From Absidia repens (lineage: Eukaryota > Mucoromycota > Mucoromycetes > Mucorales > Cunninghamellaceae), in assembly GCA_002105175.1 (NCBI GenBank), contig MCGE01000005.1, forward strand, positions 1,860,001 through 1,924,000: DNA of 64,000 nt, given 5' to 3'. Below are positions 44,799-55,459 of the stretch, one piece after another (position 1 is the stretch's first letter; the number at the start of each line of letters is the position of its first letter). The translations under genes and the position numbers were made by a program. Below the pieces are notes generated by a model. It was not told the origin of the DNA. It saw only the letters and a program-made list of their open reading frames with translations, and ran no database searches.

Positions 44799-46105
44799 TT
44801 ATTTCTTGGCTTGAATCTTGAATTCCTTGGAGGTAAATTCACAAATGGCATCAGTATACTTGTTGCTTGAAGCTTCCACCCTATTAAAAAAAAAAAGAAA
44901 GGAGTAAGGTCAATATAAAACGTACATATTAAAAAAGAAGATGATAAAGACACACTTACTTGTAGATATAGGTAGCATCGTAGTCAATGTGATCTTCGGG
45001 AATGACGATGTGATCCTCAAGGGTAAAGTCTTTGATAAGATCTTCAATACCCTTCCAAGCATTTTGGACGAAGACAGGAGCTTTACCATCGACCACCTTG
45101 TATAAATCAACCTTCTTCAATTGATCCGTTTGGGAAGAGGAGTCGCGTTTAATAGACACACGAGAATGGGAACCTTCTTCAAAGACAGCACCTTCTTGAG
45201 GATAAACCACAGAGAGACCGAAACAACCTTTGGCATGTTTGGGGTTGAAAAGTTGTTCATCATCCAAGTTTTCAGCATATTCCGTTAATCCAGCAGCATT
45301 GGTGTGGCTTCCAGTGGTCACCTTGAAAATATGGGATGTTTTCAAACAATCAGGACCATGCATACCATTCACGTCGTTGGTTACCCAGACACTAAATTTA
45401 ATGAAAAAGTCCAAATATAGTCAGAAACATGTCAAGTCCAATTATGGGTGATGATCATTCATTATCACAGGGCATGTATTTTCTTACCGATATAAGTATT
45501 GACCAGCTGTAGTATTGGATGGGATGGTGTCTTCAATGGAAGCCGATGTTTCCAAAGGTTGTTTACCCTCCCATACGTTTTGCAAGTACTTGGATGATCC
45601 ATCCGCAGCAACAGAGTATAACTATTGTGTTGAGAGCAAAGATGGTGATAGAAAAAATAAAAAAAAGGCGGGTGAATTTTACAAAAATGATATGAGATGG
45701 GCCCCCCATTATAAGATTCCTTACGTCAAGCCCAGAGATGGTTTTTTTGTGCGAATCGTTAGGTTTGTTTTCTAAACGAGAGTTAATGAGTAATGTCAAT
45801 AAGTAGGAGAGATAGAGGAGAGATAAGAGAGCGTTTAACACTGTTTATTTTAAAGTTGTACTTACCAACAGTGATAGTTGTTTGGCTACCGGCAACAACA
45901 GCAGCGCTACCATCAGGAGTAGGCACAGAGAGGCCTATTTGAAATACAGTAAAAAACAATAAAAATGAATATTTGGCACCTAAAAAAACGACTTGCACGC
46001 CTTACCGCCACACCATTTTTTCATAGTTGAAGAGTATTCATCGGCATTGACAGTGGCGATGGCAGCGAAGAAGAGTGCTGAAGCGGCAGCGATAGAGAAC
46101 TTCAT
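44799..46105 (-). CDS. Secreted protein with two Kre9/Knh1-like Ig-fold domains
   Basis: Six exons (46105-46006, 45934-45866, 45771-45725, 45621-45488, 45391-44960, 44880-44799) give 287 residues. The N terminus is a clear signal peptide, 'MKFSIAAASALFFAAIATVN', with cleavage likely after NA. Two related units follow. Unit 1 has 'GLSVPTPDGSAAVVAGSQTT', 'LDLYSVAADGSSKYLQNVW' and 'YLYRVWVTNDVNGMHGPDC'. Unit 2 has 'CFGLSVVYPQEGAVFEEGS', 'VDLYKVVDGKAPVFVQNAW' and 'YIYKVEASSNKYTDAICEF'. The pattern (Pro-rich start, LY.V.DG....QN.W.G, then Y.Y.V.....) is that of the beta-sandwich found in fungal Kre9/Knh1-type and Ser/Thr-rich cell-wall proteins. There is no GPI signal (it ends FKIQAKK) and no catalytic motif. 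It is probably a secreted or wall-associated protein; ligand unknown. Confidence 0.7.
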
Positions 46106-46777
46106 AATGTATGTAGAGTTATAAAAAGGAACGGGTGGAGTGGAGGGAGTGGTGAAAAAAGAAATAAAAAAAAGCAGATTTAAAAAAAAAAAAAACTGGC
46201 TAAAAAAATCACGGTGTTTGAAATATCAGGTTCAAATGTTGCACCACGACAAGAGATGCACAAATCTAATGAACCTGAAAATAGAACAGTTTTTGAAATG
46301 ATGCTATTCTTGCTCGCTTTTCATTTTCCATTGTTTCGAGTAATTAGTTTGCGGGTCGAAATGGCAACTGGCAAAAACCATTATCTTGTATAAAGTTTAC
46401 AAAATCGATATACTCAAAAAAGTACAACTAATCTTGTTGAAGTCAACGACATAGAAACCTCCGCTTTTAGAATCAAATCTAAATAATATGGTATAGTACG
46501 ATGACCTAAAAAGAAGGACAATCGTCCTATCATAGTAAAAAAAAAAAAAAACCATTTTAGCATAGGTCATAAAATATATAATAGCGGTGAAGTATTTTAT
46601 TTCTCTTGTCAACAGTAAATCGACCCCCTTTTTTGAGTCCCTGTTTTGCGATCGGAATCTGATATGAGTGAGCTTTGTGGTGGCTTGGGCGGCGTTTCAA
46701 AATGTACCATTCTTTTTTCAAGGGCGAGCAAAAAGAATAGATGTTTCTTTTTTATTATTTTATTTTCCTTATACACA
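46106..46777. promoter_or_regulatory. Divergent region, secreted Ig-like protein (-) / mS37 (+)
   Basis: 672 bp between start codons, AT-rich, with A tracts at 46178-46194 and 46537-46551. On the minus strand the 5' leader of the secreted-protein gene is pyrimidine-rich. A patch at 46640-46720 is open on the plus strand and probably forms the mS37 5' UTR. No specific site assigned. Confidence 0.4.
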
Positions 46778-47092
46778 ATGAAGTTGAAGCAACTCAAAGT
46801 ACGACCTAAGAAGTTATTGGAATCTAGTCCTTGTATTGTTGAAATGGGTGCTTTATTTGAATGTTGGGCATCGGCTGGTGTTGACGATAAGCGGTGCATC
46901 ACTACTGCCAAATCTTTGACTGATTGCCTGGCTAAACCTGTAAGAAAAATACCACTTACTTTATATATAACCAACCCACATTGACCCTCTTTTTATTTTA
47001 TTTATTGACTCGAAATATGAATATAGGTGAAGAAGACGAAAAATCAAAACACCATTAACTACCATTTAGCTCGCTTAAGCAAACAGACATAG
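46778..47092 (+). CDS. MRP10: Small mitochondrial ribosomal subunit CX9C protein mS37 (Mrp10/CHCHD1)
   Basis: Two exons (46778-46939, 47027-47092) give 75 residues. The basic start 'MKLKQLKVRPKKLL' is followed by a twin CX9C pair: 'CIVEMGALFEC' and 'CITTAKSLTDC'. The C-terminal tail is basic and ends 'NTINYHLARLSKQT'. The N-terminal 'LKVRP' and the 'M..LF.CWA..G' between the cysteines match yeast Mrp10, a component of the mitoribosomal small subunit imported and oxidised by the Mia40 pathway. The gene is small and easy to miss because of its intron. Confidence 0.9.
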
Positions 47093-47648
47093 ATAGATCG
47101 TTCTTTCCTTCATTTGACGCAGCCATATACACAAAATTTTCAGCACAACACATAGCTATCATCCATCGAAATTTTATTCCTTTCCCATCTATATTATACT
47201 ACTTTTTGAATTAGGCTTATCCTTTCCTCTTCCCCCACACCCATTCCATCTCACTCCCCCATCTTCTTTTTGTTTTGTTTTGTATCATATTCATAACCTT
47301 CTTTTACCCTCAAATTCAAAAATCAAATAAAAAAAAACCTTATTTTCAAAAAGATTTTACTCATATCCTTCAGTTGAAATCCAAGGATTGCACTTACATT
47401 GTATGACCAACAAAGATGATCGATGTTGATAGCAACCTCCTTTCGGTTTTGGTAAAGAGGGCTGATCGTGTATAAAAAAGGAAATGCAGCTCAGCTACGA
47501 GGTTGCACACAGGTATTCAAATATTCGATTTTGTCCTGAAGAACCTTTTTTTTCATTTTTTGCTTCTTTTCTTTTTGTTATTTATTTTTATTTTTCCTTC
47601 TCTGTCTTTATTAGTATCTACCCATCCACCCCTATCCTCTTTTACACA
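47093..47648. other. Intergenic spacer, mS37 to Rho1 GEF
   Basis: 556 bp between co-oriented genes. It includes the probable mS37 3' UTR with 'CAAATAAAAAAAAACC' near 47324 and a pyrimidine-rich promoter or leader (47540-47640) directly before the Rho GEF start. No additional gene. Confidence 0.45.
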
Positions 47649-49549
47649 ATGACTAAAGATCCTTCGGTGAATGGGGATACCGGTACAAAGGCAACAAATC
47701 GCCATACCTTTACAACAACAACAACACCTTCTCACGACCAAATGACTGTACCATCTAACACCATTGCTCATGATGGTCATTTAGATTCTATGGTGATAAC
47801 GAAGAGCTCCGCTGATGCAAAGTCTCCTTCTACTGGTATGTCTTCTATTAGCCAATCTGTGACCAATTTACCAAACAGTAGTACCAATACAACCAACAAC
47901 GGCGTCGTTTTACAACCACCCTCTTTGGATTTTTTGCCGTTTGTATTTGACAATAGCCCTCACGTAAATGATTATCATGCGCTTCTCTCCAACTTATCTC
48001 AGAACTTCATTTATTGGGTGAAAACGATGAATGGATCAAGAAAGCTCTTTTGCACGGATGAATACCCCCTTAGTTTTACTGGTGCGGAAGCTGTGGTAAG
48101 ATAACCAACATATATTGTACGGATTAGTATCATCGTTATCATTATTTTACTTAGACTTTCTTTTTATGGGATGTGGGGGAAGAATAGCAAATCATTCGCG
48201 CATTGGTATCCGAAGGTTACAAGGAAAAATTTTATCGAAATCTTGGTAGAACTCTGATGGCATTGGATCCCGCATTATTTGAACCTTTACCTTACTCGGA
48301 AAAATCACTCAAGAAAAATCTCTTTTACGACTCTGCAACTGAATTCTACACATTGAAGGAATCCACATTAGCTTTAGGACAGGAAGGATTAGCTCAAGGT
48401 ATCTCGTATCCATTGTCTCGGTGCTATGCTCCTCGTTGTCTTCCGGGTGATGGTTTCAACTCGTGTTATTCACCTTGTTGCCCTAATAAAACTGCTCCAA
48501 AACAACAACGACAATCACTACCACCGCAACAACAACAACATTTACCATCAGCATCATCCATTTTGCGAAACAATGTCCATCGTACTACATCACTTGGCTC
48601 GTCTTTGGCATCATCCCATGATACGGTACAGAAAACAAAATGAAATGAAATGGGGCGTGATTCTGCCTGATACCAAACTTTATTTTTATTGTTATTTTCT
48701 ATATTTGTTAGGCACTCTCTAGGGCTTGGTCTGCTATGATACCTAGAGAAATTCTACAACACACATCTGAAGCGGAAGTAAAACGTCAAGAAGCCATCCA
48801 TGAGTTGATCTATACGGAAGAAGACTACGTACGTGACTTGAATCTACTAGATGATGTAAGTTCAGGATTACCAAAAGAAAAAAAGTAAATCGTGTTGAAT
48901 GTAGCACTAAAAATCACCTTTGTTTTTTAAGCTTTTTGCCAAACCATTGACTACAGCACAATGTCTAGAACCTGACCGTCGGATGGATTTTTGCGATAAA
49001 GTGTTTGCGAACTATATGGATATATTGCTTCTTCATCGAAATTTGTACAATGAACTTCGGGATTACCAAAGCTCTTGCCAGGCGAAGGGCGGATTTGTCG
49101 ACCATGTGGCCAATATCCTTTTAAACCATGTCCCCCTCTTCGAAGCGGCTTATCTACAATATGGTCCTAATGTGGTTCTGGCTGATTACATGGTCAAACA
49201 AGAAGCCAGCAAGAACATTCTCTTCCAAAACTTTATTCGGGAAAAGGAAAAACAGGCGGAAACACGAAAATTGCCTTTTCGTCATTTTTTGGTCCTCCCG
49301 GTGACACGACTGCAACGATATTCTCTTCTTTTGGATGCAGTGCACAAGCGAACCCCCAATGACCATCCTGACAAAAAGGAATTGGAGATGGTGACATCCA
49401 CAATTGTACAGATGGTGAAACGCATGGATCAACAATCGGCTGAAAGCAAGCGACAACTCCGACTGTTACAGATTCATGATCAACTGGAATTCAAGACAAC
49501 AGGCAATAACAACAGCGATCAACAACATCAACAACATCAACAACATCAA

Positions 49550-49629
<80 letters not shown>

Positions 49630-50657
49630 ATGGACAGTGGCCGATCTTCAGCTTTTATCACCCGGTCGACGACTGATCTATGAAAGCACGGTGACGAGGC
49701 GATCTCAGTTGATGGAATCAAGCCCCATCCATTTATTTTTATTCGATCACATGCTACTTATCACCAAACCGAAAAAATCGAACAACAACAAGCAATCTCT
49801 CCTTTCATCGACACCTCCTCCTCCTCCACTTCCTCGCATGGCGGCGGCTCAACTTCGGCACCAATCAACACCATCACCAGCGCTGTCAACCCGTCTGTGG
49901 ATTATTATGCCTATGTGATCTCCAAGGCGCCGATCCCGTTAAACCTGTTACACGTACAAGGCACTGAAGGCTTTGCTCTAGGTGACCACACACTGATACA
50001 ATCACTTAAAAACAAATCCATTCCTGGCTCGGTGATACATGACTCGAACCCGCTGTCTTCCCCTATTCCATCCACAATGCGTTTCAAATCCCTTCAAGGG
50101 GTTGCCGGTTCAACACCATTAACCCTATGCCACATTGGTCGGTATGGACATGAATACACCGTGTATACCGATCTACCACAACAGCAACTCTTATGGAAGG
50201 AACATATCATGCAAGCAAAGGCTCAGTGGGAAAATGAGCATAGCGGTCAGCACGTCTTTGGCATACGATGTTTGACGGATCATACCTTCGGTCCTTCTTT
50301 ATCTGCTGGAAAGGTCACCGCATCAATGTCTTTTGGTAAGTCCTCACGCAAAAAAAAAAAAAAAAAAAAAAAAAAGGTTCACAAGGATGGGGGTTTTTTT
50401 TATTCATTTCTAATCTTTTTTCGTTTGCGGAAATCACAGTTAGCACCAGCGACAAACGAATGGTGGTGGCAAGTACGTCGCAAGGGTTATGGATGGGAAG
50501 CACAGATGGATCGATTCCATTTCAACAGGTGATGGTGTTGGCAAATATTACACAGATCGACATTATGCAAGAAAACCATCTTCTTTTGATATTGGCAGGT
50601 AAATAATCTCGGGGCGCATCGAATTGAACCTATGACACACAGACAAGGCTGACCTCC

Positions 50658-50699
<42 letters not shown>

Positions 50700-51584
50700 T
50701 AACGTTTGGAACTTTCCGATTACCGACATCACAAAGACAAAACACTAACTGCGTATGCTTTGGAATTATTGGATCCTAGTACCCCCAAGAAAGGATATGC
50801 GGCACAAAAAGTGTCACAACATGTTCAATTTTTCTCATGCGGAAAAACGATGGGTCGATCTTTGTTAGTGACAATGAAACGAAAAGGAATGGATAGCCAC
50901 TTCAAGACTTACGAACCTTATTGTGGTGATTTGAGGGATCCCAAGAACAGCAAGTTCCTCAACAACAAAGCGGGTTTTCTTGGAAAAACTCAGCCCTGGT
51001 TCAGACTTTACAAGGTAAATAAAAAAAAAAAAAGGCATAGAAATGGTGTGAGTGCATCGGTACATGCCAATTTCTCGTTTCCTTATTCACACGACTTCTC
51101 TTCCTCCTTTTAGCCATTTTACATTGGTGCCGAAGCAACAAATGTACAACTATTAAAAGCACGACTGGCGATTGTGTGCGAACGTGGCTTTGAAATTATT
51201 GATTTGGATGCTCTACATGATATTCGGAACCTGCCAGATACGGTGAACGATCGAGATTTTGATTTCTTAATGATACCCTCTGGTGGTAGTGGTGGTGGAT
51301 CGTCTTCCGTCAAACCGTTGGCGATGTTTAAATGTCGAGATGGATTTTTATTATGCTATGATGCCTTCTTCTTCTTGGTCGATTACAAAGGTAGTCATTC
51401 CCGCAAACACTACGACAAGGTCGAATGGATCGGCAACCCTCAAGAAGTAGCATTTTACTATCCCTACATTGTGGCATTTGATTCTCAAATGATTGAAGTC
51501 CGGCATGTAGAAAGTGTAAGTACAAAAAAAGAAAAAGAGAGGGTGGTGGATGATTGGACACACATTCTGATTACGTTTTTTATC

Positions 51585-51626
<42 letters not shown>

Positions 51627-51779
51627 TAGGGTGAACTCATTCAAGTCTTGGCTGGAAATAACATGCATTGTTTATGTTCAGGTACCTCTTCACAAGGCAT
51701 GCAAGGTGTGATGACCAATCCTTACGATTCGAATTATCAATATATGTTTGAATTACTACCTAGTTCATCCGGATCATAG
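47649..51779 (+). CDS. Rho1 guanine nucleotide exchange factor (Rom2-like: DEP-DH-PH-CNH), apparent frameshift
   Basis: Exons 47649-48095, 48188-48625, 48712-48855, 48932-50335, 50440-50598, 50737-51014, 51114-51515 and 51630-51779, about 1140 residues. The order is that of fungal Rom1/Rom2. A DEP-like domain (about 115-245) has 'FCTDEYPLSFTGAEAVQIIR' and 'LFYDSATEFYTL'. DH (about 308-515) has 'RQEAIHELIYTEEDYVRDL' and 'LVLPVTRLQRYSLLLDAV'. A pure polyQ of about 30 lies between DH and PH. PH contains 'LQLLSPGRRLIYESTV' and 'IHLFLFDHMLLITK'. CNH runs from 'VMVLANITQIDIMQENHLLL' to 'GNPQEVAFYYPYIVAFDSQM'. It activates Rho1 for wall-integrity signalling. Within exon 4 the frame shifts at the A6 run 49772-49777: downstream PH and CNH text continues in the +1 frame, and no GT-AG intron fits. 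One missing base restores phase with all later exons. Confidence 0.88.
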
Positions 51780-53588
51780 AATGTCCCCCCCCGCGCCTCT
51801 CACACTCATCATTATGCATTCCCTTCATTCGATTAGTTTATATTATTCAACCCTTTAGGTTGATATATCTTAAAATAGCTCATATCCTTAGTTATATATA
51901 TATATATTATACCTACCATTTTAATAAATTTACAAATTCTCACATCTTAAAAACATGGGGATAGGATGATATACATGGATAGAAGGGTTGGGACTGCTTT
52001 GCACTTCAGCAGACGGCACCTTAGGACTTGATCGTCATTATATTGACTTCTCTGTATATAAGTAAATAAAATCACGATAGACGGTGACATCTCCGCTATT
52101 CGGTACTTTGATAGACAGTCCCTCCGCCGCTTGATGTCGTTTAGTTTTTAATATTTGATTTTATAATACAATACGCAAGAAAAATAAAGAATTGGGTATA
52201 TACAATATATGTAGTATAGTGTACGCTACATTATTTTACACAGGAAGCTAGACTGGAAGCATGAATATATTGATTAATATGAGTGGGAATAGAGCCATTT
52301 TTTATATCAAAGCGACCTAGAACTGCAAACTGATCGTTAATGCTATAGGGCATGGACTAGAGAGCAGGTGTTTGGTAGTACGCTCATAAAATAGAAATAG
52401 AAACAATAACACTTTTGTGTAACATATATGGGGTCAGTGTACGGTTAATACAAGAAAATAATGTTTTATTGGAGCAATATGGGAATACCAAGCTAGAAAT
52501 GAGATTTCATTGCAACACTTGATCTAATGTGGGAAGAATGAGAGAAACTAAAGGAGATTTGAAGAATGATCAAAACTAATCTAATGGTGCGATTGTGAAA
52601 AGGGATCTAATATACTATGCAAGACAGACAATACATGGAAATGACTACGAATGGATATCTTTTTTGAAGCACAACTACGGTAAACACTATAACGGTAGCA
52701 AAAAAAGGATCTATTGCACGAGACATAAGAGAGACTGATGAGACATTGTCATTGAAGTAAGTAAAAAGAGACATATTTTATTCAGATATAGATACAAATT
52801 ATGGACAAACTAACAATAAACTAAGCTAATGGAGACTCCAAAATGCCAACTAACGGTAGTCCCAAATCCTGAATCCAAAATGAAAGGGTTTCCCCATGCA
52901 TCTTGTAATCCCTGAGCTGAAACCCCTTCTAAACTAGTCCTGATACACTTCTAGATCCAAAATAACCCGATAGATGTTGAATGGTGAAGAAAAATTGAAA
53001 TGAAAAAAAAAAAAGAAAAGAAAAAGAAAGAGTGGGAAAAATAAATGGGCCAGGGAGAGAAAATAAATATTTCACGTGTGCGGAATTTGAACATTTTTCC
53101 TGGTCTATTGTGAGGTTTGGGGTTTGCAATTTTTTTTTTTTGGATTTCAGAAAAGGTACTGTAGTACAGTATGTCACAAACAGTAGAATTGCTTCCCTTT
53201 TAGAATAATCTAAGCTTTATTTTTACAATAAAAAAATATTGTTTTGTCGTCAATGAATGTATTCAATTGTATATAATATATTACATAATGCCTTAAGTGC
53301 TGTAAAGAAGTCCTTCTCCAAAAGCCGTTTGGAGTACCAGGCATCATTCCCACTTCACTTCTCAGATCCAGAAAGCTAACCTCACATGCATCTTCTCCCA
53401 ATCCACAAACCTTCCCGTTGCTATTCAGTTTTACAACAACATGAGGAAAATGAAGACTGCACGCTACCACAAAAATAAAAACATTGCCTGGACTAGTTGC
53501 CAAATAAACCTATTTTTTATTTATGTTCTACATACTAAATATGACGTCTTAAATATGTGGACTGCAAAAATGAATTTTTGCACCATGG
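51780..53588. other. Intergenic region with a dispersed element copy
   Basis: 1.8 kb between the Rho GEF (+) and KMO (-) gene ends. It holds a (TA)n tract near 51892-51906, 'TTTTAATAAATTTAC' near 51918 (probable Rho GEF poly(A) signal), AT-rich filler, the element copy at 52.72-53.10 kb, and the KMO 3' side. A frame at 53210-53503 (minus) has no homology I recognise. Confidence 0.5.
52720..53100 (-). repeat. Dispersed element, subfamily 1 (copy 8)
   Basis: Minus-strand copy. 'GTTCAAATTCCGCACACGTG' (minus of about 53073-53092) is followed by 'AAATATTTATTTTCTCTCCC', the pyrimidine leader, 'CACCATTCAACATC' and 'CTAGTTTAGAAGGGGTTTCA'. Next is 'GATTACAAGATGCATG' with the core 'GGGGAAACCCTTTCATTTTG', then 'AGCTTAGTTTATTGTTAGTT' and 'TGAATAAAATATGTCTC'. 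The tail 'CTTACTTCAATGACAATGTC' closes it. With copy 6 it is the closest to a consensus. Confidence 0.7.
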
Positions 53589-55459
53589 TTAATTCATTTT
53601 CGAAACTAAAAGAGAATAAATTCCATTCCCAAAGGTCGTGATCTGTTTGATTATTGCAGCACCGCCATTTTTTCCCCAAAATGACACACTAAAAGCACGG
53701 TTATAAAGAAAGGTTGTTGATATAAGCCACGCTGATGCCGGGATAACCGTAAGAGTGACAGCACCAATAAAAACGTTGAGCCAAAACTTTTGGGTATGCC
53801 AACGTTTAACTGTCTGTGAGTAAGGCATGGATGAGAAACTGACCATGGAATACAGAGGGATGATCAAATGAGGGAAATAGTAATGGATCCAGTGCTCCAG
53901 TTTTTTTTGGGCCAAGAATCGAACAGAAGTCACTGCAGATCGCAATTCATAATGATTATACATAGCGAGATCACAAATTGCATGCGCATCCTTGACTCGT
54001 TCATCAGAGTAGGCTGTCAACGCTTGAGCCAATCCAGGCACCACGCCTTGGTGTGATATGAGAGGTCGGACGTGATGCTCATCTAGTATTTTATGCAATA
54101 TCTCAATATCTTCTAAGCCACAGTTCAATCCTTGCCCAAAAAATGGAACCATAGCATGAGCAGCATCGCCCACAATAACACCTTTATCTGAAATGTGATG
54201 AGGGGCCGTTTTGATCGAAATTAAAGACCCGCGCGGATTGTTGAAATAATCGTTTACAAGCTGCTCTGGACCAATCAAAGGTAGAAGATCTTTGAAATGA
54301 GTAGCAAAAAACTGTATCAATTTTTCTTTGTCATCAATTCTGTCAAACACTTCAAACGGTAAAAATAATGTACACGTAAATGTGTGAGTCTACAAAAAAA
54401 AAAAAAAAAAAAAAGTCAATGTAAAAAAAAAAAAATATGGAACATGGGGTGGTTGTCGGGATTTGATTTTACCAAATCGGGAATGGCAGTAATCAGAAAT
54501 GAATGCCTTGGCCAAACATGTAGATGATTTGGATCCAATGCATATGTGCGATTTCCGTCAATCACCTTTGACGGCATATGGAGTTCACAGTATCCAGTAT
54601 TGATATATTCTTGTTGATAGTTCATTCTGTAAAATGAAGCAAATAAAAAATATTAGCGATTGTTTACTTTTTCTTTTCTTTTTTTTTTTTTTTTTGTATT
54701 TTTTACCTCATTTCTCTCATCATTTGTCCACGCATCTTAGAATAGGCACCATCAGCACCAACAATTAAATCTGCATATCGAATTTGCTTGATTTTATTGG
54801 GCCTATGATAGAATAGTTTGATTGAGAGTTTAAAAAAGGAGCAAGGTATATTTTCTTTTTAGTTACCCCTGTATGAATTCCATTGATCCAACATCAAAAT
54901 TGACTTGAGAAAGATGATGCTCAAAATAAATGGTAACATTAGGGCATTTTTCGCATGCATCTAACATCATTTCATTGAATTGAGTACGATCAACGGAGTT
55001 GGTGAACTAATCATAACAAACCTCAGGGTGAGTACAGTATGTGTATGGAGATTTTCTTCCTTACATCTCCATAAATCGAATATGCCTGAGGTACTTGATG
55101 TCCATCTACACCTAAATGTAGCATTCTTGAATGCATTGGCACCGCTGATGCCATAATCGTTTTTTCAAGTCCAAGACCAGTGGCACGTAAGGCACTGATT
55201 CCTCTTTCAGACAATGACAAATTAATAGATCTGCCTCTTCGATTATTTTTATTCTCAGATAAACGTATGTCTATCATGTATAGAAAAATGAATTGATAAA
55301 TATGACTCTTTTTCATCGAAGATTTTTTATATATTTCGTACCTGAGCGCTGTTCAAAAATATCCACTTTCCACCCCCGCTGAGAAAAATAAATAGCACTA
55401 AGCGTACCTACTGGTCCACCTCCAATAATCGCTACTCTTGCAATTTTTGATTCTGGCAT
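53589..55459 (-). CDS. BNA4: Kynurenine 3-monooxygenase
   Basis: Six exons (55459-55342, 55270-55065, 55006-54867, 54802-54707, 54626-54473, 54389-53589) give 504 residues. The FAD-binding Rossmann motif 'VAIIGGGPVGTLSAIYFSQR' opens the protein. 'RSINLSLSERGISALRATGL', typical of KMO, follows, then 'ADLIVGADGAYSKMRGQMM' (DG motif) and 'GDAAHAMVPFFGQGLNCGLE' (second FAD motif). The C terminus has hydrophobic segments ('FWLNVFIGAVTLTVIPASAW'), in line with the mitochondrial outer-membrane anchor of KMO. It hydroxylates L-kynurenine with NADPH and O2 to 3-hydroxykynurenine on the path from tryptophan to NAD. All family motifs are intact. Confidence 0.95.

Noticed and set aside
49491..49721. Alternating Val-Ala (minus) and Ser-Asn (plus, frame 3) repeats
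   Set aside because: Other-frame translations of the CAG/CAA polyQ tract, not genes.
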